The notes under the pieces: generated by a model
Seen by the model: the letters and a program-made list of their open reading frames with translations, nothing else
The model's database searches: none
What the model was told of the DNA's origin: nothing
Assembly: GCA_014268975.2 (NCBI GenBank)
Contig: CP077096.1
Location: forward strand, 4,950,001-5,014,000
Length of the DNA: 64,000 bases
Direction: 5' to 3'
Source: Pseudomonas wayambapalatensis
GTDB taxonomy: Bacteria > Pseudomonadota > Gammaproteobacteria > Pseudomonadales > Pseudomonadaceae
Position numbers and translations under genes: made by a program
In this document: one piece after another, positions 53,517-64,000 of the stretch
Numbering within the stretch: position 1 is the stretch's first letter
Layout: each line of letters starts with the position of its first letter

Positions 53517-53966
53517 TCAGTGGCGCGCCTTGCGCACCCTGACCGGGACCGGCTGGGCCACCAGCACGATGCCGGAAAAGCCCAGCACCAGGAAACAGAA
53601 CATCTGCCAGCGCTCCCCTACGGAAATCCCGTAGCGCAGCGTGTAGTAGCCGACACAGGCACCAAAGCCGAGCAACAGCATCTGGCCGCGGAACTGCCGC
53701 CACCAGGCCGCCAGGCCATCCACCCTCGCCAGCACTGCCAACTGGGTCAACAGCCCGAGCAGCGCCACGCCGATCAACCAGCGATCGATCTGCCCGGCGA
53801 TGTCCTGCACCAATAATGGCGCAAGGCCGCTGACCTTCAGCGCCGGCACCAGCCCCACATGAAACACCCACAGGCCACCGACCCAGAATACCTGGGCCAG
53901 TTGCCAGAGGATGCCCTCGAGGGACGGCGCGCGCTGGCGCCGATCAGATGTGCTTGACTTCGACAA
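53517..53966 (-). CDS. DUF4149 family membrane protein (start uncertain)
   Basis: Small integral membrane protein of about 140-149 residues. Hydrophobic segments occur in ILWQLAQVFWVGGLWVFHVG, LIGVALLGLLTQLAVLA, MLLLGFGACVGYYTL and FCFLVLGFSGIVLVA, four helices. No ATG or GTG precedes the first helix in frame. The nearest candidate is TTG 53966, which lies 23 bases inside the end of greA and has no convincing Shine-Dalgarno, so translation probably depends on coupling to greA. The family has no known function. Convergent with yhbY, 12 bases away. Confidence 0.8.
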   Translation of the reverse strand: MSKSSTSDRRQRAPSLEGILWQLAQVFWVGGLWVFHVGLVPALKVSGLAPLLVQDIAGQIDRWLIGVALLGLLTQLAVLARVDGLAAWWRQFRGQMLLLGFGACVGYYTLRYGISVGERWQMFCFLVLGFSGIVLVAQPVPVRVRKARH

Positions 53967-54422
53967 TCTCGTACTCGACGGTGCCGCTCGGCGTCTTGAC
54001 CACGACCGTATCACCCTCTTCCTTGCCAATGATGGCACGGGCGATAGGCGCGCTCGCCGAGAGCTTGCCTTTCTTGATGTCCGCTTCGTCTTCGCCAACG
54101 ATCTGGTAGGTGACCTGATCGCCGGTCTCGGTGTTCTCCAGGTCTACGGTAGTCCCGAAGATCACCTTGCCGGTGTGGGCGATGGTGGTGACGTCGATCA
54201 CCACCGAGTTCTGCAAACGGCCTTCGATGTCGCGGATACGCGCCTCGACCATGCCCTGCTCCTCACGGGCGGCGTGGTATTCGGCATTTTCCTTGAGATC
54301 GCCGAGCTCACGAGCCTCGCCGATCGCCTGGCTCAGACGTGGACGCTCGGTCTTGCTCAGGAACAAATGCTCTTCTTCCAGGGCGCGAGCGCCCTGGACG
54401 GTCATCGGATACTTGGTAATGC

Positions 54423-54426
<4 letters not shown>
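53944..54426 (-). CDS. greA: Transcription elongation factor GreA
   Basis: Stimulates cleavage of backtracked RNA by RNA polymerase. 160 residues: an N-terminal coiled coil (about 10-75) with the acidic tip [18 protein letters not shown], and a C-terminal FKBP-like domain. The ATG overlaps the carB stop by four bases (ATGA), the common carA-carB-greA order. A DUF4149 gene overlaps its end. Confidence 0.98.
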
Positions 54427-57644
<3,218 letters not shown>

Positions 57645-57750
57645 GGTTGTCACTCAAATCCGCGGGTCAGTCGGCAAGCCGTCTTGAACAATCTGGGTCA
57701 GGCGCTTCCGGACGCGGCGCATGCCGGTCCGGGGCCTTGATGCAGGATGC

Positions 57751-58887
57751 TCAGCGGCGCTTGGCCATGGCATCGATGAAACGATCGAACAGTGGCGCGA
57801 CGTCGGTCGGGCCTGGGCTCGCTTCAGGGTGGCCCTGGAAGCTGAACGCGCTCTTGTCGGTACGCTCGATACCCTGCAGGGTGCCGTCGAACAGCGACTT
57901 GTGGATGGCGCGCACGTTGCCCGGCAGGGTGGCTTCGTCGACGGCGAAACCGTGGTTCTGGCTGGTGATCATGACCACACCGGTATCCAGGTCCTGGACC
58001 GGGTGGTTGGCACCGTGGTGGCCGTGGCCCATCTTGACGGTCTTGGCACCGGAGGCCAGGGCCAGCAACTGGTGGCCGAGGCAGATGCCGAAGACTGGAA
58101 TCTCGGTCTCGAGGACATCCTTGATCGCCTGGATCGCGTAGTCGCACGGCTCAGGATCGCCTGGGCCGTTGGACAGGAACACGCCGTCCGGATTCAGCGC
58201 CAGCACTTCGCTCGCCGGGGTCTGGGCAGGCACCACGGTCACACGACAGCCACGAGCGACCAGCATGCGCAGGATGTTCAGCTTGACGCCATAGTCGTAG
58301 GCGACGACGTGGTACGGCAGGTCGGCGGCCTCGATGGTCGGGTGGCTGTCGGTTTTCAGCTCCCACACGCTGGAACGCCACTCGTAGCGCTCCTTGGTGG
58401 AGACGACCTTGGCCAGGTCCATGCCCTTGAGGCCCGGGAAGGCACGGGCAGCGGCGATGGCCTGCTCTTCGGTGATGTTGTCACCGGCCAGGATGCAGCC
58501 GTTCTGGGCGCCTTTCTCACGCAGGATACGGGTCAGGCGACGGGTGTCGATGCCAGCGATGGCAACGACGTTGTTGGCCTTGAGGTAGTCCGGCAGCGAT
58601 TGGGTGTTGCGCCAGTTGCTGGCCAGCAGCGGCAGGTCACGGATGACCAGGCCTGCGGACCATACACGGTTCGATTCGGCGTCTTCCGGCGTAGTGCCGG
58701 TATTGCCGATGTGCGGGTAGGTCAGGGTGACGATCTGCTGCGAATAGGAAGGGTCTGTAAGGATTTCCTGGTAGCCGGTCATAGCGGTGTTGAACACCAC
58801 CTCACCAACGGTTTGTCCGTCGGCCCCAATGGCCTCACCGCGAAAAATGCTGCCATCAGCAAGGGCGAGTATGGCTGGCTTTGTCAA
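57751..58887 (-). CDS. carA: Carbamoyl-phosphate synthase small subunit
   Basis: Glutaminase subunit that supplies ammonia to CarB. I choose TTG 58887 (coding [15 protein letters not shown]) because GGGAGGT is 4 bases upstream and the 378 residues match the family; the in-frame ATG at 58911 precedes this ribosome site. The class I amidotransferase nucleophile is Cys269 in [15 protein letters not shown], with His and Glu in EASPGPTD near the end. A terminator-like hairpin lies 46 bases upstream of the start, suggesting attenuation. carB follows. Confidence 0.97.
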   Translation of the reverse strand: MTKPAILALADGSIFRGEAIGADGQTVGEVVFNTAMTGYQEILTDPSYSQQIVTLTYPHIGNTGTTPEDAESNRVWSAGLVIRDLPLLASNWRNTQSLPDYLKANNVVAIAGIDTRRLTRILREKGAQNGCILAGDNITEEQAIAAARAFPGLKGMDLAKVVSTKERYEWRSSVWELKTDSHPTIEAADLPYHVVAYDYGVKLNILRMLVARGCRVTVVPAQTPASEVLALNPDGVFLSNGPGDPEPCDYAIQAIKDVLETEIPVFGICLGHQLLALASGAKTVKMGHGHHGANHPVQDLDTGVVMITSQNHGFAVDEATLPGNVRAIHKSLFDGTLQGIERTDKSAFSFQGHPEASPGPTDVAPLFDRFIDAMAKRR

Positions 58888-58932
58888 GAAGACCTCCCGT
58901 AAATGACGCATGAAGGGGCGATCGCAGGTTGC

Positions 58933-58972
58933 AAAAAAGCGGAGTGCCGTATGGATACGTCACCCCGCTTTT
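58933..58972 (-). terminator. Terminator-like hairpin ahead of carA, possible attenuator
   Basis: Outer arms GCGGAGTG (58939-58946) and CACCCCGC (58961-58968) pair with one G-U, and inner arms CGTAT / ATACG close the loop. On the minus strand six T residues follow. It could be the end of the dapB transcript or, if the carA promoter lies between it and dapB, an attenuator responding to pyrimidine or arginine supply. Confidence 0.7.
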
Positions 58973-59109
58973 ATGTGCTGAATTCAATTCTCTGCGCGCT
59001 TTTAGTGGATACACTAAAGCTGTAGTCTACAGAAAAGTGAGGTTTCGGTCTACCGTATATGTGCCTCTAAAACACATAATTGCGACAGACTGGCGTCGGC
59101 GGTGGCTTC

Positions 59110-59132
59110 TTCGCGGGCAAGCCCGCTCCCAC
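59110..59132. repeat. REP element between dapB and carA
   Basis: TTCGCGGGCAAGCCCGCTCC plus CAC, one copy of the putida REP consensus also seen at 29162 and 31018 in this window. Confidence 0.8.
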
Positions 59133-59230
59133 TGGATTTTTGCAAGCCTTCAGGTTCGTGTAATTCCTGCGGGAGCGGCGGTTCGCCACTGCGACTTGTC
59201 CCGCGAACAAGCCACTGCCGCACTGACGCC

Positions 59231-60040
<810 letters not shown>

Positions 60041-60050
60041 CTATTCCTTG

Positions 60051-61175
60051 TCAGAGATCGCCGAAGAAGCGCTTCACACCCTCGAACCAGCCGCTGGCCT
60101 TGGGCGAATGGGAGCTGTCGCCTTCGAGCGAGTCACGCAGCTCTTCGAGCAGTTCGCGCTGGCGACGGCTCAGGTTGACCGGCGTTTCCACCGCAACACG
60201 GCACAGCAAATCGCCCGCCGCACCACCGCGCACCGGCGCAACGCCCTTGCCGCGCAGGCGGAACTGCTTGCCGGTCTGGGTGCCTTCCGGGATCTTCAAC
60301 TTGACCCGGCCGTCCAGCGTCGGCACTTCCAGCTCGCCACCCAGCGCCGCATCGGTGTAGCTGATCGGCACTTCGCAGAACAGGTGCTTGCCGTCACGCT
60401 GGAAGATCGCGTGCTCGCGCACACTGATCACCACGTACAGGTCACCAGTCGGACCACCATGGGCCCCCGCCTCGCCCTCGCCAGACAGGCGGATGCGATC
60501 ACCGGTATCGACGCCTGCCGGCACCTTGACCGACAGGGTCTTGTATTCCTCGACCCGTCCTTCGCCATGGCAGGCGTTGCAAGGGTCGGTGATGATCTTG
60601 CCCTGGCCATGACAGCGCGGGCAGGTCTGCTGCACGGAGAAGAAGCCTTGCTGCATGCGCACCTGACCGATGCCACCGCAGGTCGGGCACGTCGACGGTG
60701 TAGAGCCCTTCTTGGCGCCCGTCCCGTCACAGGGCTGACAGTTGACCAGCGTCGGCACACGAATGTTGACCGTTGTGCCACGCACTGCTTCTTCCAGGTT
60801 CAGCTCGAGGGTGTAGCGCAGGTCACTGCCCCGCTGGGCACCACCACGGCCGCCGCCGCGACCGCCACCAAAGAAGTCGCTGAAGACATCGCCGAAGATA
60901 TCGGAGAAGTTCGCGCCGCCGAAACCGGCGCCACCGCCACCCATACTCGGGTCGACGCCGGCATGGCCGTACTGATCGTAGGCCGCGCGCTTGCTGGCAT
61001 CGGAGAGCACTTCGTAGGCCTCGTTGGCCTCCTTGAATCTCTCTTCCGACTCTTTGTCGCCCGGGTTGCGGTCCGGGTGGAATTTCATCGCCAGGCGGCG
61101 ATAGGCCTTCTTGAGGTCACCTTCGCTGGCGCCGCGCTCGACACCCAGGACCTCATAAAAATCACGCTTTGCCAT
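60051..61175 (-). CDS. dnaJ: Chaperone protein DnaJ
   Basis: Co-chaperone that loads substrates on DnaK and stimulates its ATPase. 374 residues: J domain (1-70) with the HPD motif in KFHPDRNPG, a Gly/Phe region (about 75-115), four zinc repeats CxxCxGxG ([32 protein letters not shown], about 144-207) and the C-terminal substrate domains. All elements of a type I DnaJ are intact. It lies 201 bases after dnaK. Confidence 0.99.
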   Translation of the reverse strand: MAKRDFYEVLGVERGASEGDLKKAYRRLAMKFHPDRNPGDKESEERFKEANEAYEVLSDASKRAAYDQYGHAGVDPSMGGGGAGFGGANFSDIFGDVFSDFFGGGRGGGRGGAQRGSDLRYTLELNLEEAVRGTTVNIRVPTLVNCQPCDGTGAKKGSTPSTCPTCGGIGQVRMQQGFFSVQQTCPRCHGQGKIITDPCNACHGEGRVEEYKTLSVKVPAGVDTGDRIRLSGEGEAGAHGGPTGDLYVVISVREHAIFQRDGKHLFCEVPISYTDAALGGELEVPTLDGRVKLKIPEGTQTGKQFRLRGKGVAPVRGGAAGDLLCRVAVETPVNLSRRQRELLEELRDSLEGDSSHSPKASGWFEGVKRFFGDL

Positions 61176-61296
61176 AGGTCATTTGCACTCTTGAGGGCTT
61201 TCGGCATCTGTGCACCGTGCCGTCAGCACCTGCCGCAACACGCCTGATGCGCCCTGACAGATGCTGGAAATATTTCCCGTGTTCCAGACACGCCAA

Positions 61297-61316
61297 CGCG
61301 GGAGCAAGCCCCCGCG
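61297..61316. repeat. REP-like palindrome between dnaK and dnaJ
   Basis: CGCGGGAGCAAGCCCCCGCG, a diverged REP unit in the 201-base dnaK-dnaJ spacer. No U tract follows, so it is not a standard terminator. Confidence 0.5.
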
Positions 61317-61376
61317 CGGCGACATCCTACCAGTTCACCGACCAATGGCGATGAACCGGCCGACAACATGCAGGCA

Positions 61377-63302
61377 TTACTGCTTGTTGTTGTCTTTCAC
61401 TTCCTCGAACTCGGCGTCAACCACGTCATCGTGCTTGGCTTCCGGCTCGGCCTGCTGAGCGCCATCCTGAGGCTGCTGTGCCTGTTGCTCGGCGTACATC
61501 TTCTGGGCAACTGGCGCGGAGACCTTGGACAGTTCCTCGACCTTGGCGTCGATGGCAGCCTTGTCGTCGCCCTTGACGGCAGCTTCCAGGGCAACCACGG
61601 CAGCTTCGATCGCAGCCTTTTCCTCGGCAGTCGCCTTGTCACCGGCGTCGACGACCATCTTGCGGGTCGAGTGAACCAGCGCATCACCCTGGTTGCGAGC
61701 AGCGGCCAGCTCTTCGAACTTGCGGTCTTCCTCGGCGTTGGCCTCGGCATCACGCACCATGCGCTCGACTTCTTCGTCAGACAGGCCGGAGTTGGCCTTG
61801 ATCACGATCGACTGCGCCTTGCCAGTGGCCTTGTCTTTCGCGCCGACATGCAGGATGCCGTTGGCGTCGATGTCGAAGGTCACTTCGATCTGTGGAACAC
61901 CGCGCGGGGCTGGCGGAATGTCAGCCAGGTCGAACTTGCCCAGCGACTTGTTCTGCGCAGCTTGCTTGCGCTCGCCCTGCAGAACGTGGATGGTCACTGC
62001 ACCCTGGTTGTCGTCGGCAGTCGAGAACACCTGCGACTTCTTGGTCGGGATGGTGGTGTTCTTCTCGATCAGCGCGGTCATCACGCCACCCATGGTTTCG
62101 ATACCCAGGGTCAGCGGGCTGACGTCGAGCAGCAGGACGTCCTTCACGTCACCGGCCAGTACTGCACCCTGGATGGCGGCACCCATGGCAACGGCTTCGT
62201 CCGGGTTAACGTCCTTGCGCGCTTCCTTGCCAAAGAAGTCGGCAACGGCTTTCTGCACCAGCGGCATACGAGTCTGGCCACCGACGAGGATCACGTCGTC
62301 GATCTTGCTCGCGTCGATACCGGCATCTTTCAGGGCGATGCGGCAAGGCTCGATGGTACGGCTGACCAGGTCTTCGACCAGCGACTCCAGCTTGGCGCGG
62401 GAGATCTTCACGTTCAGGTGCTTCGGACCGGTTGCGTCAGCAGTGATGTACGGCAGGTTGACGTCGGTCGACTGAGCGGAAGACAGCTCGATCTTGGCCT
62501 TTTCAGCAGCTTCTTTCAGACGCTGCAGTGCCAGCGGATCGTTCTTCAGGTCCATGCCGGACTCTTTCTTGAACTCGTCGACGAGGTAGTCGATCAGGCG
62601 CATGTCGAAGTCTTCACCACCCAGGAAGGTGTCACCGTTGGTGGCCAGTACTTCGAACTGATGCTCACCGTCGACTTCGGCGATTTCGATGACCGACACG
62701 TCGAAAGTACCACCACCCAGGTCATAGACGATGACGGTGTGGTCGCCCTTGGCCTTGTCCATGCCATAGGCCAGTGCAGCGGCGGTCGGTTCGTTGATGA
62801 TGCGCTTGACGTCCAGACCGGCGATGCGACCGGCATCCTTGGTAGCCTGGCGCTGGCTGTCGTTGAAATAGGCCGGAACGGTGATGACCGCTTCGGTGAC
62901 AGGCTCGCCGAGGTAGTCTTCGGCGGTCTTCTTCATTTTCTTCAGGACTTCGGCGCTGATCTGCGGCGGAGCCATTTCCTTGCCAGCGGCCTCGACCCAG
63001 GCGTCACCGTTGCCGGCCTTGACGATCTTGTACGGGACCAGCTTGATGTCTTTCTGCACGACGTCTTCTTCGAAGCGGCGGCCAATCAGGCGCTTCACTG
63101 CGAACAGGGTGTTGTGCGGGTTGGTGACGGCCTGGCGCTTGGCCGACTGACCGACCAGGATTTCGCCGTCGTTGGCGTAGGCCACGATCGAAGGGGTGGT
63201 ACGCGCACCTTCGGCGTTCTCGATGACCTTGACGTTACCGTTTTCCAGAATGGAGACGCACGAGTTGGTCGTCCCCAGGTCGATACCGATGATTTTGCCC
63301 AT
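61377..63302 (-). CDS. dnaK: Chaperone protein DnaK (Hsp70)
   Basis: ATP-dependent Hsp70 that folds proteins and restrains sigma-32. 641 residues. The nucleotide-binding domain (1-385) starts [13 protein letters not shown] and contains [14 protein letters not shown] (about 193). The linker [13 protein letters not shown] is followed by the beta-sandwich substrate domain and a helical lid, ending in the conserved acidic tail [11 protein letters not shown] sigma-32 promoter lies 80-105 bases upstream at the grpE end. Confidence 0.99.
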   Translation of the reverse strand: MGKIIGIDLGTTNSCVSILENGNVKVIENAEGARTTPSIVAYANDGEILVGQSAKRQAVTNPHNTLFAVKRLIGRRFEEDVVQKDIKLVPYKIVKAGNGDAWVEAAGKEMAPPQISAEVLKKMKKTAEDYLGEPVTEAVITVPAYFNDSQRQATKDAGRIAGLDVKRIINEPTAAALAYGMDKAKGDHTVIVYDLGGGTFDVSVIEIAEVDGEHQFEVLATNGDTFLGGEDFDMRLIDYLVDEFKKESGMDLKNDPLALQRLKEAAEKAKIELSSAQSTDVNLPYITADATGPKHLNVKISRAKLESLVEDLVSRTIEPCRIALKDAGIDASKIDDVILVGGQTRMPLVQKAVADFFGKEARKDVNPDEAVAMGAAIQGAVLAGDVKDVLLLDVSPLTLGIETMGGVMTALIEKNTTIPTKKSQVFSTADDNQGAVTIHVLQGERKQAAQNKSLGKFDLADIPPAPRGVPQIEVTFDIDANGILHVGAKDKATGKAQSIVIKANSGLSDEEVERMVRDAEANAEEDRKFEELAAARNQGDALVHSTRKMVVDAGDKATAEEKAAIEAAVVALEAAVKGDDKAAIDAKVEELSKVSAPVAQKMYAEQQAQQPQDGAQQAEPEAKHDDVVDAEFEEVKDNNKQ

Positions 63303-63380
63303 GTTAACTCTCCCGAAACTTGAATTTGGTAGCAGCGACTACTTTGGCCAACTGCGGTAATACTTGAAGGCTTGACACCT

Positions 63381-63408
63381 AGATGGGGATGCCCCGGCGG
63401 ATTTCAAG
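63381..63408 (-). promoter_or_regulatory. Sigma-32 (heat-shock) promoter of dnaK
   Basis: On the minus strand CTTGAAA (63408-63402), 13-base spacer, CCCCATCT (63388-63381) is an almost perfect RpoH promoter. The -35 box covers the grpE stop codon. It predicts a start near 63374, about 70 bases before the dnaK ATG. Confidence 0.9.
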
Positions 63409-63958
63409 CCTTTTCGTCGATAGAAGGCTGGGGCGCTGCCGGCGCCTTGCTGACCACCACCATGGCGGGGCGCAGCAGGCGACCGTTGAGCAGATAACCC
63501 TTCTGGAACACGTTGAGCACGCTGTTCGGCTCTACCTCGGCGTTTTCCTGCATGGCCATGGCCTGGTGATGCTCAGGGTTGAACGGCTGGCCATGGGGAT
63601 CGACGGCTTCGAGGTTGTAGCGCTTGAGGGTGTCCTGGAACATCTTCAGGGTCAGCTCGACACCTTCGCGGATCTGCTTGACGTTCTCGTCATCGGCACT
63701 GGAGTGGGCCAGGGCCAGTTCCAGGCTGTCGATCACCGGCAGCAGGTCGCCGGCGAATTTCTCCAGGGCGAACTTGTGAGCTTTCTCGACGTCCTGCTCG
63801 GCACGACGGCGGATGTTCTGCAGGTCTGCAGCCACGCGCAGCGACTGATCCTTGGCGGCGGCCAGCTGCTCCTCGAGCACCTGGACGCGGGCACCGAGAT
63901 CTTCGGAGCCGGCTTCTTCGGCGTTAAGGTTTTGTTCATCCAGCTGTTCGTCAGCCAT
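63404..63958 (-). CDS. grpE: Nucleotide exchange factor GrpE
   Basis: Releases ADP from DnaK. 184 residues from ATG 63958 ([15 protein letters not shown]), with GGAGGAGAGA just upstream. An acidic N-terminus and a long coiled coil (about 28-80) precede the four-helix and beta-wing region with [14 protein letters not shown] (about 125-138) and the [21 protein letters not shown] signature. First gene of the grpE-dnaK-dnaJ block in the window; its own promoter lies beyond the right edge. Confidence 0.98.
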   Translation of the reverse strand: MADEQLDEQNLNAEEAGSEDLGARVQVLEEQLAAAKDQSLRVAADLQNIRRRAEQDVEKAHKFALEKFAGDLLPVIDSLELALAHSSADDENVKQIREGVELTLKMFQDTLKRYNLEAVDPHGQPFNPEHHQAMAMQENAEVEPNSVLNVFQKGYLLNGRLLRPAMVVVSKAPAAPQPSIDEKA

Positions 63959-64000
63959 CGGGTCTCTCCTCCGCAATTTCTGGTGTACAGGTCATGCCTG

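Larger units (their letters stand above)
58888..59230. other. dapB-carA spacer (343 bases): leader hairpin and REP elements
   Basis: No protein gene is supported here. From the carA side it holds the carA Shine-Dalgarno (58892-58898), a terminator-like hairpin (58933-58972), an A/T-rich stretch (58975-59060) that may contain the carA promoter, and a REP unit with TTCGCGGGCAAGCCCGCTCC from 59110. A second diverged REP-like palindrome lies around 59167-59206. Confidence 0.6.

Overview
This window is about 62% GC chromosomal DNA from a Pseudomonas, most like the P. putida group. The evidence is gene order (ilvIHC, ponB-lpoP, prrF-hmuVUT, dksA-gluQRS, cbrXAB-crcZ, pcnB-folK-panBC, secG through pnp, dapB-carAB, grpE-dnaKJ), protein families and putida-type REP palindromes. 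It is almost entirely core genome. I see no prophage, insertion sequence, CRISPR array, toxin-antitoxin module or defence island, and the long ORFs antisense to real genes look like codon-bias shadows.

Layout. 1-2.3 kb: periplasmic methionine sulfoxide repair (msrPQ) and phosphatidylserine synthase (pssA). 2.4-5.7 kb: branched-chain amino-acid operon ilvIHC with a structured leader. 6.1-9.5 kb: the cell-wall synthase PBP1b (ponB), its presumed lipoprotein activator LpoP, and YqcC. 9.6-12.1 kb: a phosphotransferase/ATPase fusion, a pentapeptide-repeat protein and a stand-alone TfoX C-terminal domain. 12.1-16.3 kb: an iron block with the sRNA PrrF behind a Fur box, a ChaN-like lipoprotein, the heme ABC importer hmuTUV and a divergent Rieske ferredoxin. 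16.3-19.8 kb: sfsA, an aminotransferase, dksA and gluQRS. 20-25.2 kb: the carbon-catabolite control locus cbrX-cbrA-cbrB and the Crc/Hfq-titrating sRNA CrcZ with its sigma-54 promoter. 25.3-33.1 kb: pcnB, folK, panB, panC, pgi and acs. 33.1-37.5 kb: an MpaB-like protein, a large AsmA-like/DUF748 envelope protein and a BON-domain protein.

The right half is a long minus-strand housekeeping block. It holds the classic secG-tRNA-Leu-tRNA-fMet-rimP-nusA-infB-rbfA-truB-rpsO-pnp cluster, tpiA, glmM, folP, ftsH and rlmE, then (after the plus-strand yhbY) greA, carB, carA, dapB, dnaJ, dnaK and grpE. Several genes use non-ATG starts (ilvI GTG, rimP GTG, pnp GTG, ftsH TTG, carA TTG), and many operon neighbours overlap as ATGA or TGATG.

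The most interesting content is regulatory RNA and leader structure: PrrF, CrcZ with six A-rich CA motifs, the ilvI leader, a terminator-like hairpin ahead of carA, the rimP leader terminator, the rpsO-pnp long hairpin, a 15-bp perfect hairpin between infB and rbfA, and a sigma-32 promoter lying on the grpE stop codon. I found no convincing wholly new multi-gene system. The less-characterised items are the phosphotransferase/ATPase fusion, the Rieske protein sharing a Fur-box region with hmuT, and the DUF748 protein with a split OmpA-like C-terminus.
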